A model generated the notes under the pieces. That model saw only the letters and a list, made by a program, of their open reading frames with translations, did not search any database and was not told where the DNA came from. DNA of 64,000 nucleotides from an uncultured Planktomarina sp. (GTDB lineage Bacteria; Pseudomonadota; Alphaproteobacteria; Rhodobacterales; Rhodobacteraceae): NCBI GenBank assembly GCA_905182455.1, contig CAJJBJ010000007.1, forward strand, positions 1-64,000. The letters are read 5' to 3'. Shown here in pieces: positions 1 to 7,351 of the stretch. Made by a program: the position numbers and the translations under genes. Every line of letters begins with the position of its first letter. Within the stretch, counting starts at the first letter, position 1.

Positions 1-105
1 ATGTTTTTTGATAAGACACCCTACAACCAAGAAGAAATAGATTGGTGTGCTGCTGAACGCCCAGATTTAACAATGGAAGTCTGCGCAGAAGAGTTTGGCT
101 ATTAG
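1..105 (+). CDS. short reading frame at window edge, possibly 5'-truncated
   Basis: A 34-codon frame begins with ATG at the first base of the window and stops at 103-105. It may be complete or the tail of a longer gene lying outside. The peptide is acidic with two cysteines and matches no family I recognise. It lies in the element next to the Sel1-repeat gene. Confidence 0.25.
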   Translation: MFFDKTPYNQEEIDWCAAERPDLTMEVCAEEFGY

Positions 106-174
106 AGTGGAAAACCATTTGCGAATAGCTTCATTGGCTGGCAGTCTGAGGTTGATACTAATGGAGATCATCCA

Positions 175-770
175 ATGCTGAAACACCTTCTGATATCTCT
201 AGCGTTTCTGATGACGCTATCTGCACCCGTCGCAGCACAGGACTTCCAGAAGGGTTTAGCTGCTGCTCAGGCTGGTGACTTTGCTACGGCTCTTAAAGAG
301 TGGAAGCCTTTAGCTGAAGCTGGGAATGCTGATGCTCAATACAATCTTGGTCTCATGTACACGAATGGCGATGGCGTTCCTCAAGACTACAAAGAAGCTG
401 TAAAGTGGTATCGACTAGCTGCTGAACAAGGCTATGCTGATGCTCAAACAATCTTGGTATATGTACCGATAAGGCGAATGGCGTTCCTCAAGACTACAAC
501 AGAAGCTGTAAAGTGGTATCGACTAGCTGCTGAACAAGGAGATGCTGTATGCTCAAAACAATCTTGGTGTCATGTACGCAATGGCAATGGCGTTCTTCAA
601 GACAAGTACATGGCTCACATGTGGTACAACATTGCTTCTGCTAATGGTCATGAGAAGGCGGTGAATGGAGAGATGAACGAGCAGGCTAATGACCCCAGCA
701 GACATATCGAAAGCCCAAGCTATGGCTAGAGAATGTATGAGCAGCGGCTTACAAGAAGTGTGGGTACTAA
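175..770 (+). pseudogene. Sel1-repeat (TPR-like) secreted protein, frameshifted
   Basis: The start has a GGAG ribosome site seven bases upstream and a clear signal peptide (about residues 1-22, ending APVAAQ). Sel1 repeats follow, with the pattern DAQYNLGLMY and EAVKWYRLAAEQG. Sel1 proteins are usually periplasmic or surface interaction scaffolds. After about base 445 the repeats continue but jump between frames several times. The expected C-terminus is also visible in shifted frames: MTPADISKAQAMAREC and then KKCGY with a stop at 768-770. Comparing repeats suggests several single- or two-base indels and no clear nonsense substitutions. The cause is either recent decay or poor sequence quality in the element. 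The family call is secure; the exact reconstruction is not. Confidence 0.75.
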
Positions 771-772
771 GC

Positions 773-1153
773 ATGAAACGAACACTGACAGCACTGACCG
801 TAGCAGCAACCATGTTTGCCAGTAGTGCATCTGCATTTGATCCTGATGATCTACAGAAGCTGAAGGATACTGGTAAATGTGCAACCTGTGATCTGGGTGG
901 TGCTGATCTGAGTGGTGCTGATCTGGGTGGTGCTAATCTGAGTGGTGCTAATCTGAGTGGTGCTAATCTGAGGGTGCTAATCTGAGTGGTGCTGATCTGG
1001 AGTGGTGCTAATCTGAGTGGTGCTGATCTGAGTGGTGCTGATCTGAGTGGTGCTGATCTGGGTGGTGCTAATCTGAGTGGTGCTTATATGCAAGGCGCAG
1101 CCCTCTGCAACACAACCATGCCAGACGGTTCAGTGATCTACAGTGGGTGCTGA
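773..1153 (+). pseudogene. secreted pentapeptide-repeat protein with compensating frameshifts
   Basis: It starts at MKRTLTALTVAATM with a signal peptide ending near SASA, three bases after the Sel1 stop. A short linker with the pair CATC leads to tandem A(D/N)LSG pentapeptides encoded by 15-base units. One unit near 971 has 14 bases and one near 1006 has 16, so about 12 codons are out of frame and meet a TGA at 983-985. The original frame then resumes and ends with a typical tail, [16 protein letters not shown], at 1151-1153. The -1 and +1 changes cancel, so the reading frame was recently intact. Alternatively, repeat slippage or base-calling error explains it. Pentapeptide repeats fold as a right-handed quadrilateral beta helix; no specific function can be given. 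Confidence 0.75.
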
Positions 1154-1160
1154 ACGTTTC

Positions 1161-1388
1161 ATGACCAAACTCAGCACCATCCCTGACCACACCCTCAGCA
1201 TCACCTGTGGCCTCTGTAAGCATCACTCCATGCTAGAGGTAGCCAACCTGATACTTGTCGTTGGAGGCGATGCTACAGCGCATGACGTGCGCCAGAGGTA
1301 CAGCTGTCCCAAGTGCAGAGCTAAAGGTAACAACACCTATCAGATCGTCTACAAGGGCGCTTCAGGCGTTGCTATGGATGGCGCTTGA
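1161..1388 (+). CDS. small zinc-ribbon-like hypothetical protein
   Basis: A 75-residue protein with two Cys-x2-Cys pairs (CGLC near residue 14 and CPKC near residue 52), the spacing expected of a small zinc ribbon. Between them lies a segment like GDATAHDVRQRY. No name or function is known to me. It begins eight bases after the pentapeptide gene stop and has no obvious ribosome site, so translation may be coupled. A short piece resembling its C-terminal region (GNNTYQI) recurs at 2287-2322, which suggests a former duplicate. Zinc binding is inferred from the cysteines only. Confidence 0.6.
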   Translation: MTKLSTIPDHTLSITCGLCKHHSMLEVANLILVVGGDATAHDVRQRYSCPKCRAKGNNTYQIVYKGASGVAMDGA

Positions 1389-1516
1389 GTGCTGTAAACA
1401 TCGTTGCACAGCGTAGTGGAGCTTATTACAGATGGAAAGGGCTATATTTGCAATATCAAGGCAGTCGCGGGATGAGAAAGTGGTTAAACAAACAATTTCA
1501 CACATTGAACTGTGAG

Positions 1517-1831
1517 CTATAATTGAATGACTTCACCCTGATGGCGCCACCCCATTTCCAACAAGTCATCCATCGTGACTTCATCAACAAGTGGAATCGC
1601 ATCTAAAGCATCCAGCAAATCATCGCCGTGGTATTCTTCAAACTCAAAAACTATTCCATATATCTTCTGTTGAAAGACCCAACGGTTGTTAGGTTTTCTC
1701 TTCAGCCATAGCTGTTCTAAGGACTGACAGAGAGGTGGGCCAGCGTAATACTGACCTAGATAGAAGACCCTTTTTCTGGGGAGCTTACGTTTGGATTGCT
1801 TTTGGAACTCAACATAAATGACGTTATTCAT
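1517..1831 (-). CDS. hypothetical protein with shared upstream leader
   Basis: A 104-residue protein with a basic N-terminal part (QKQSKRKLPRKR) and an acidic C-terminal half (VDEVTMDDLLEMGW). No signal peptide, membrane segment or known domain is visible. A GGAG ribosome site lies seven bases before the ATG. Its start is preceded by a 60-base sequence that is repeated almost exactly before the next minus-strand gene (1950-2192). The two genes are therefore probably expressed under the same control. Function is unknown. Confidence 0.55.
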   Translation of the reverse strand: MNNVIYVEFQKQSKRKLPRKRVFYLGQYYAGPPLCQSLEQLWLKRKPNNRWVFQQKIYGIVFEFEEYHGDDLLDALDAIPLVDEVTMDDLLEMGWRHQGEVIQL

Positions 1832-1837
1832 TTGCGC

Positions 1838-1897
1838 CTCCGCTTTAGTGCTTTAGGCGTGATGCCAAGGCGCACAAGTTGGTAATTAAATGCCTGA
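1838..1897 (-). repeat. 60-bp leader repeat, copy A
   Basis: It lies immediately upstream of the minus-strand gene 1517-1831 and includes its ribosome site. It matches 2199-2258 with only two differences plus shifts in a short T/A stretch. Read on the minus strand it contains GGCATCACGCC and a partial direct repeat CTAAAGCACTAAAGC before the GGAG. Confidence 0.8.
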
Positions 1898-1949
1898 AAG
1901 GTTGATTACGGATTAGTGTTTGGACGCACTGCCCTTTGAAAACAGATGC

Positions 1950-2192
1950 TCAAAACCCCAATTCCCTCAGACCCTGCTCAGCCTTCTCTGGCGTAAGGCC
2001 CGGATGCTTCGCCACCAATTTCTGAATCTCTTCGTTACGATCATACGGTGCATTTGTAGGAACTATAACTGTTTCATGCTCTTTGGATTGCTTAACCTCA
2101 TCGCTGTCTCTTGATTGCCGTGCTTCACGGTTCAAACGCAGCTTCAAAGCCATAGCGTTAGCAAAATCTGTATCATACTTTGAGAGTGTCAT
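1950..2192 (-). CDS. hypothetical protein with shared upstream leader
   Basis: An 80-residue, highly charged protein that looks mostly helical and hydrophilic. Its C-terminus (GLTPEKAEQGLRELGF) resembles the short helical tails of phage and island proteins. No domain is recognised. It is read in the same direction as 1517-1831 and is preceded by the second copy of the 60-base leader, with GGAG about seven bases before the ATG. It may act with 1517-1831; this is inference from the shared leader only. Confidence 0.55.
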   Translation of the reverse strand: MTLSKYDTDFANAMALKLRLNREARQSRDSDEVKQSKEHETVIVPTNAPYDRNEEIQKLVAKHPGLTPEKAEQGLRELGF

Positions 2193-2198
2193 GTGTGT

Positions 2199-2258
2199 CT
2201 CCGCTTTAGTGCTTTAGGCGTGATGCCAAGGCGCACAAGTTGGTTAATAAATGCCTGA
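2199..2258 (-). repeat. 60-bp leader repeat, copy B
   Basis: Second copy of the sequence at 1838-1897, again placed just upstream of a minus-strand gene start (2192) and carrying its ribosome site. The conservation covers non-coding sequence, which suggests a promoter, operator or RNA leader, or a recent duplication. Confidence 0.8.
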
Positions 2259-2286
2259 GATAATTGTACCTCAAAAATTGTTTCAG

Positions 2287-2322
2287 GGCAACAACACATA
2301 TCAGATCATACGAGATAGATGA
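2287..2322 (+). pseudogene. remnant resembling the end of the 1161-1388 gene
   Basis: Twelve codons in this stretch read GNNTYQIIRDR followed by a stop, against GNNTYQIVYKG in the zinc-ribbon protein at 1161-1388. The DNA is also similar over about 24 bases. It has no start of its own and is best seen as the tail of a deleted duplicate. Confidence 0.4.
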
Positions 2323-2360
2323 GGCCACAGGACGTTAGCTTGCAGCCTCACCACTAGGTT

Positions 2361-2480
2361 TTACTTGGCAGCTTGCTTTGCTTCGTAAGCAGCCTTCTTC
2401 TCCAAGTACTTTTCTTCTGTAAGATCATGCCAACCTACGCAGTTACCATTTGGACTACGTCCACATCCGCACTCAGCCAT
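2361..2480 (-). CDS. 39-residue cysteine-rich small protein
   Basis: A complete short gene with a good AAAGGAG ribosome site seven bases before its ATG. The N-terminus MAECGCGRSPNGNCVGWHDL contains three cysteines, a GRSP turn and a GWH motif. A charged helical tail, LTEEKYLEKKAAYEAKQ, follows. I recall similar small proteins of marine bacteria and phages with a CGCGxSPxGxCxGWH pattern, but no known function. The Cys/His content suggests metal binding. Frame, ribosome site and composition make it a credible gene despite its size. Confidence 0.6.
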   Translation of the reverse strand: MAECGCGRSPNGNCVGWHDLTEEKYLEKKAAYEAKQAAK

Positions 2481-2674
2481 TTCAAGCTCCTTTGTTATTT
2501 ACAAACTTTTAAGTGGTGCTTCTGTTTCATTATGCAAGTGATACCCGCTGCTATGTCGCAGTTTAGCAATGGCTGGGGTTAAGCCAAGCACTTAGCGTGG
2601 CTGTCTCTGTTGCGCTGCTATCAGTCCAACACTTTAGAGATTCACTTCTGTCAAACATACGTAACAATCAAAGC

Positions 2675-3827
2675 ATGAACAAACGCTTCAAGCCTCAGTA
2701 CCTGCCATATAATGATGCATGCTCGTGCGTTAGTGGAAACACTTGCTGCGGAGCTAGGCTTGACGCTCAATGCCGCCACAGGAGCCAAGCACAAAGCTAT
2801 CCTCTCATCATTCTTATACTGCGTGCAGGAAGCTGGAGTAGGTGCTTTCATTAATTGGTCAGGCGGTACTACGAGCCAGGACACTACTGGCGTTCAGCTT
2901 CTTCCCTGCCTCTGGTGCAGCTGACGGTCAAGGCAGTGAGAGCAAGGCTGGTTCAAGCAGGCTATCTGACTAAGTTTGACGATCTCCCATCTGGTCTTGG
3001 CGCTATGTCTATCAAGGAAGCAAAGGCGGTCACAGGTACGGATAACAAGGAGCGTATCAAAAGCCCTAAGTCTTACCGCCTTAACGCCACAATGCCACAA
3101 TGCCACTGCTTAGCGATCCACGGTTTGTCTCAGCACTGTTTGTCGATGCCCAGCGCCCTTACGTGATGGTTAATAAGCCAGAGGAATACACAGACAAAGT
3201 AGAGCGCAAGGCAGCTGGAACAAAAGCGCCCAAGCTCTCCTGCAAGGCGGTCTATGAGGGAAAGCAGAAGCGCAGTGCATCCGCTGCAGCTAAGCCTGTG
3301 ATGGAGATGAACGCTTTCTGGGCTAAGCATCCGTTAGTCCTACCAGCCACAAACACTGACAGGGCGAAGCACTTCGCATGTGCTACTCGCATCTTCCACA
3401 ACGGAAGCCTGATCAGCGGTGGGCGATGGTACGGTGGTTGGACTAATCTCAAGTCACACAAGCGGCTGCATATGCGCATAGATGATGAGCCTATATGTGA
3501 GATTGACCTCAACGCCAGCCAGCCCACACTGTTTAGTGCATTACCAGGCATACGGATGAATGTGGGTGGCGACACTTGGACAGACGTTTATGCATCCGTA
3601 GTTGAGCGTTTAGATGCGCATGAAGAGCCAAAGCTGCTTCGCATGATGGTTAAGCAGGTTCTGGTGGAGATGCTTGAGATGGGTGCACGCATCTTTCAAC
3701 TGATGCACCTGTGATACGCATAAACTAGTTGGCGAGGATGTTCAACTTTCTTTGCCATACAGACCAAGCAGATTATTTACAGATACAGAGGGCAGCACTC
3801 GAAGTGTTCCCAGCCTTAAGCAGTTAG
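2675..3827 (+). pseudogene. replication/polymerase-like island protein, frameshifted
   Basis: Consecutive fragments in three frames join into one protein. It starts at 2675 (MNKRFKPQYLPYN), is shifted by an apparent 4-base ATGC duplication near 2712, shifts again near 2870, 3100 and 3700, and ends QADYLQIQRAALEVFPAL with a stop at 3825-3827. The best block reads GGRWYGGWTNLKSHKR then EPICEIDLNASQPTLFSAL. The acidic EIDLNASQP segment resembles motif A of template-dependent polymerases and of plasmid or phage replication-like proteins, but this likeness is by eye. At least four indels make it non-functional as read. A replication role for the element is inference. Confidence 0.55.
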
Positions 3828-3886
3828 ACACCACGTATCTAAACGCTACGGGCTTTCTTCATACCATGAGTCAGAGATATTAACGC

Positions 3887-3985
3887 TTACGCTGTTGAGA
3901 GCTGAAAGCGGTGGGTGTAGTCCTGCTTACGGGGTCCACGACTGTTTTGATATTTAGCTAACTGTGCTACATGCTTCATGATCAT
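3887..3985 (-). CDS. possible 32-residue basic peptide after 80-bp leader
   Basis: A short frame beginning MIMKHVAQLAKYQ and ending FQLSTA, rich in basic residues. Evidence for translation is only its place: it starts at the downstream edge of one copy of an 80-base repeat, just as the frame 4166-4324 starts after the other copy. No ribosome site or family is recognised. Confidence 0.25.
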   Translation of the reverse strand: MIMKHVAQLAKYQNSRGPRKQDYTHRFQLSTA

Positions 3986-4061
3986 ACTTATCTTAGAGTT
4001 GGATATAGTTAAACTATAAGAGCTACCACACCATCAGTTCCCCTATACTAGTAACGGTTAG
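3982..4061 (-). repeat. 80-bp leader repeat, copy 1
   Basis: It matches 4327-4406 over 80 bases with about a dozen differences and no length change. It contains an inverted repeat (ATAGTT-A-AACTAT) that is weaker in copy 2, and shared blocks TATAAGAGCTACCAC and CCCCTATACTAGTAACGG. It lies upstream of the small minus-strand frame 3887-3985. Confidence 0.8.
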
Positions 4062-4165
4062 CAATAGCATAAACAAAGTTAAACTGAATGGTTGTTACGG
4101 TGATTGATTGAACAAAGGAAGTGACGGTCAGGCTTGGGGCCTGCCCTGCTCTGGGAGAGTTTTAC

Positions 4166-4324
4166 TTACTGTAGTACATTATAGTCATAATCTATATTAA
4201 GCCGTGTAGCATGTTCAAAGCGAAGCTGTTCATCAGCAGTACGAGAGCGGGATCTACCCTCTTTAGCTTCAATACGCTTAACCGTCTCTTTGATGAGTTC
4301 TTCTAGCTGTGACTTGTCTTGCAT
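4166..4324 (-). CDS. 52-residue charged protein downstream of integrase
   Basis: A short charged protein: a helical, glutamate- and lysine-rich N-terminal half (LEELIKETVKRIEAKEG), then RSRSRTADEQLRFEH and a tyrosine-containing tail. No family is recognised. It lies between the end of the integrase gene and the damaged replication-like gene, read in the integrase direction. The second copy of the 80-base leader fills the space between the integrase stop and its start. Codon use looks coding, but no clear ribosome site is seen. Confidence 0.45.
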   Translation of the reverse strand: MQDKSQLEELIKETVKRIEAKEGRSRSRTADEQLRFEHATRLNIDYDYNVLQ

Positions 4325-4326
4325 GT

Positions 4327-4406
4327 TCATACTTATCTTAGGGTTAGATAGAGTTAAGCTATAAGAGCTACCACTCTTCCAGTTCCCCTATACTAGTAAC
4401 GGTTAG
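4327..4406 (-). repeat. 80-bp leader repeat, copy 2
   Basis: Second copy of the sequence at 3982-4061. Its right edge overlaps the integrase stop codon by a few bases and its left edge abuts the start of the frame 4166-4324. It therefore forms the whole spacer between the two genes. Confidence 0.8.
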
Positions 4407-5998
4407 AGAGACGGTACAAAAGTCGTATCAGCATGACCCTTGAGAACCTGTAATAACTGTAGATGTGGATAACCCTGTTTATTGTACTCTTTCTGCATTC
4501 CAACGGTGTCTTGGTTTTTCCAGCCAATCAAATAGCCAGAAGTCTTATTGGGGGTGTTCGCTGCATCAAACTTTGCTTGAAGTGTATTGCGAAAGCCGTG
4601 AGGCTTTAAAGTTGGGTCTGGATTAAACGTGTCAATGTAACGCTGGTTCAAGAGATTACTTAAGGAATCAACGCTGCTGCTGTTTTTTGCATAGCGGGGC
4701 GTAAGTTTGTTGCTGGATGAGAAGTCCTTAGTCAAAACATAGTCTTTCAATTCTTGAAGCAACTCACCGTAGAGCGGTACTTTGCGATTAATGCTGTCCT
4801 TTGAGACTTTTCTCCACACGTTATCTTTAATGTTGATGAGGCTGTTTTCCTCGCCATTCAGCTCAAGCTCATCAATCATTAAACCGCAAACATCTTTTAG
4901 ACGTGCTCCTGTAAACATTGCTATTTTCACACAGATACGAGCCTCATCGTTCATAGAGGGAAGCAGATCCTTTAACTGTTGTAGCTCATGTGGTGACCAA
5001 GCTCGTGCTGTGTTCTTGATGCGTTGTCCTGTGCGAACTGCCTGCTCATCCCGTTTTTTAAGTTCATCTCTTAGGCCGGAGAATGGATTGCCACGGGTTG
5101 AAAGTTCCGCATCCTTCTGGCTGTATTCATACTGCGCTCTTTTATAGATTGCTGACAGAGAGGCGGAGTCACGTCCTACTGTAGGTAATGAGCGGCCCCT
5201 TTGCAGCTCCTCATCAATCCATCGTCTGGCTGCCTCTCTGCTAATGCCAGAAAGCAGGTAACTATTTCCCGTCTTTATAGACCCTCTGCCCAAGGAAGTG
5301 CTGAAAGAATTGGCAATACGAATAACCCGTTTCATATCCTTCTGTTCACGAAAGTCAGATGGATGGTTTTCTAGTGATGACTTGTGGTTAAGGTACTCGT
5401 CTACAGCAACTTCCCACGTTGGTCTCAGAAGGTCTCTGATCTTAGAACGATCATCATTGAGGAAGTCTATCTGAGCTTGGATATCGTGATATCGTTCATT
5501 TCTGCTGTACGTTTCATTCCAAGGGTCACCGGTAGCTTCGATCCCTACCTCATCTTGAAAGTCCATTAGTTCTCGTTGTGCTGCTGCAGTTTTACTCAGG
5601 AATGCATTCTGCTTAGCGGCAGAGGTAAAGATGTTTGGAGCTTGGTCTGGATGGATACCAAGGTTGCGAAAGTACTCTACAACAACTTCAAGGCGCTTTT
5701 GTTTAGGAATCTTGTTTTGCGTTACTGTTGCAGTAGATAGCTGCTGCGCCAAAGCTTTTGTGCGTTCAAAGCGTTCATTTACTATCGCAGCTTTCTTTAG
5801 TGCGATGCTTATGGACTTGGTTCCAAGCTTTTCATTCCATTCAAGACCACGATGGGAGCCATCAGCTTTTGTGAAGTACTGCTTAAGTTTTGCTGGTATA
5901 CGCCTGCGATAACTCAGCCGTCCAGTTAGGGGGCTGGTCTTAATGTAGTTTTGTAAAACGCCACGTGTCATAGGAGTTGTGTAGCAAAACAACGCCAT
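4403..5998 (-). CDS. int: tyrosine recombinase (phage-type integrase)
   Basis: This is a site-specific DNA recombinase that would insert and excise the element. The N-terminal part (GRLSYRRRIPAKLK) resembles the arm-binding segment of long island integrases. The C-terminal catalytic domain shows Arg I in TGARLKDVCGL, a beta-hairpin lysine region (SKDSINRKVPL), the HxxR box as HGFR, a tryptophan in the third box (YLIGWKNQDT) and the nucleophile Tyr in KEYNKQG. At about 531 residues it fits the long alphaproteobacterial integrase type. The same frame is open through the tRNA to 6208, but coding there is impossible. ATGs at 5998 and 5971 are both possible and neither has a clear ribosome site. 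It is intact, unlike the larger cargo genes. Confidence 0.92.
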   Translation of the reverse strand: MALFCYTTPMTRGVLQNYIKTSPLTGRLSYRRRIPAKLKQYFTKADGSHRGLEWNEKLGTKSISIALKKAAIVNERFERTKALAQQLSTATVTQNKIPKQKRLEVVVEYFRNLGIHPDQAPNIFTSAAKQNAFLSKTAAAQRELMDFQDEVGIEATGDPWNETYSRNERYHDIQAQIDFLNDDRSKIRDLLRPTWEVAVDEYLNHKSSLENHPSDFREQKDMKRVIRIANSFSTSLGRGSIKTGNSYLLSGISREAARRWIDEELQRGRSLPTVGRDSASLSAIYKRAQYEYSQKDAELSTRGNPFSGLRDELKKRDEQAVRTGQRIKNTARAWSPHELQQLKDLLPSMNDEARICVKIAMFTGARLKDVCGLMIDELELNGEENSLINIKDNVWRKVSKDSINRKVPLYGELLQELKDYVLTKDFSSSNKLTPRYAKNSSSVDSLSNLLNQRYIDTFNPDPTLKPHGFRNTLQAKFDAANTPNKTSGYLIGWKNQDTVGMQKEYNKQGYPHLQLLQVLKGHADTTFVPSL

Positions 5999-6028
5999 GT
6001 TGTGTAGCAAATACTTCACTTGTGTAGC
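5977..6028. repeat. three direct TTGTGTAGC repeats at the integrase 5' end
   Basis: The nine-base sequence TTGTGTAGC occurs at 5977, 6000 and 6020, at 23- and 20-base intervals (about two helical turns), all in one orientation. It covers the start of the integrase gene and its upstream region next to the tRNA. Such spacing suits arm-type integrase or excisionase sites or operators for autoregulation. This is inference. Confidence 0.6.
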
Positions 6029-6076
6029 TAATATAATACTAAAACAGTGAGGTATTACAATGCGTTGGATAGATTT

Positions 6077-6162
6077 TGGTGCCCAGAAGAGGACTCGAAC
6101 CTCCACGTCCATAAGGACACTAGCACCTGAAGCTAGCGCGTCTACCATTCCGCCATCTGGGC
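6077..6162 (-). tRNA. tRNA-Leu (anticodon CAG)
   Basis: Read on the minus strand, an 86-base class II tRNA is seen. It has a GCCCAGA/TCTGGGC acceptor stem, a long variable arm around GTCCTTATGGAC, a T loop GGTTCGAGTCC and an encoded CCA end. The anticodon loop TTCAGGT gives CAG, which reads leucine codon CUG. The 3' end faces the integrase gene, so the T-arm to CCA end is the likely attachment sequence. No second copy of this 3' end is seen between 1 and 6076. Confidence 0.95.
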
Positions 6163-6327
6163 TGATGTTGTGCTCTCGGCATTTAAGCTGCTGCACGGGG
6201 GGGGTCAAGAGGCTATTGCATGTCTTTTGAGATGGCTTGTGCTAGAAGGGATGTTGGCGTTGTCTTGGGCGCGCATGTGGGTTGAAAAGGGATGATTTTT
6301 GGGAATAGGCTTGTCACGGCACTTTGG

Positions 6328-6342
6328 TCGGAGTACCTCCGA
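6328..6342. promoter_or_regulatory. short inverted repeat upstream of 6370 gene
   Basis: A perfect inverted repeat, TCGGAG-TAC-CTCCGA, lies 28 bases before the start of the NAD-binding protein gene. It could be an operator or a small hairpin in the leader. There is no further support. Confidence 0.3.
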
Positions 6343-6369
6343 TCGCGAAGGAATTGTTGGGATGGCATC

Positions 6370-7351
6370 ATGTCTAAACTTGTAACTATATACGGCGGAT
6401 CAGGTTTCATTGGGCGCTATGTCGCGCGGCGCATGGCCAAGGCGGGCTGGAGGGTTCGGGTGGCGGTACGGCGGCCCAATGAGGCAATATTTGTGAAGAC
6501 CTATGGTGTTGTAGGGCAGGTTGAGCCGATCTTTTGCAACATTCGTGATGATGCTTCTGTGGCGCAGTCGATGCGTGGCGCGGATGCTGTGGTCAATTGC
6601 GTTGGTATTTTGCAAGAAGCCGGACGCAATACATTTGCCGCGGTGCAAACCGATGGTGCAGAGCGCATCGCGCGTATGGCCGCGACGGCAGGCATCTCGC
6701 AGATGGTGCATTTTTCCGCCATCGGTGCAGATCTCGAAAGCGTCAGCGATTATGGTCGGTCCAAAGCAGCTGGCGAGGCTGGGGTTTTGGCGCATATGCC
6801 CAATGCCGTGATTCTGCGGCCGTCCATTGTGTTTGGTGCGGAAGATAAGTTCTTCAACAGATTTGCAGGCATGTCACGCATTGGCCCGATTTTGCCTATT
6901 GTGGGTGCAGAATACTGAGTTTCAGCCGGTGTTTGTGGATGATTTGGCGCAAGCGGCGGTTATGGGCGTTACGGGGACTGCAGCTGGTGGTATTTATGAG
7001 CTTGCAGGCCCCGAGCGGGACAGCTTTCGCGGCTTGATGCAGCGTATGCTGGATGTCGTGCAGCGCCGGCGTTTGATCGTCGGCATTCCAATGTTTGCGG
7101 CCCGTCTCATGGCTTTGGCCTTTGAACTGGGTCATAAGCTGAGCTTGGGCATTGTGCCTTTGGCGTTGACCCGTGATCAGGTGCGCAGCTTGAGTGTAGA
7201 CAATGTGCCAAGTGGTGCAGAGCTTGGGTTTGCAGATTTGGGCATTGAGCCAACAGCCATGGAAAGCGTTTTGCCAGAGTATCTTTGGCCGTTTCGGGTG
7301 TCAGGCCAATATGCGGATATCAAAGCTTCTGCGAAAAACCTAAAAACCTAA
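6370..7351 (+). CDS. complex I NDUFA9-like NAD(P)-binding protein, one apparent frameshift
   Basis: An atypical short-chain dehydrogenase of the NDUFA9 type, proteins related to an accessory subunit of respiratory complex I. The Rossmann nucleotide motif is GGSGFIG near residue 8. Conserved blocks [18 protein letters not shown] and [12 protein letters not shown] follow, then [14 protein letters not shown], a late block typical of the family. The frame breaks at about 6913: GAEY and a stop, where removing one T restores GAETEFQPVF. With that correction the protein has 326 residues, normal for the family. Because only one base is extra, error and mutation cannot be told apart. Its stop overlaps the convergent uppP stop by four bases. 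Confidence 0.82.

Noticed and set aside
890-1090. Tandem 15-base units that resemble a CRISPR or satellite repeat
   Set aside because: The units encode A(D/N)LSG pentapeptides with a signal peptide before and a typical tail after; there are no spacers.
1-6076. Second copy of the tRNA-Leu 3' end as the other attachment site
   Set aside because: I looked for the T-arm sequence and found none in this span, so the other end must be outside the window.
5999-6208. Upstream extension of the integrase frame to about 601 residues
   Set aside because: The extra part runs antisense-free through the tRNA-Leu gene and cannot be coding; the protein start must lie downstream of the tRNA.
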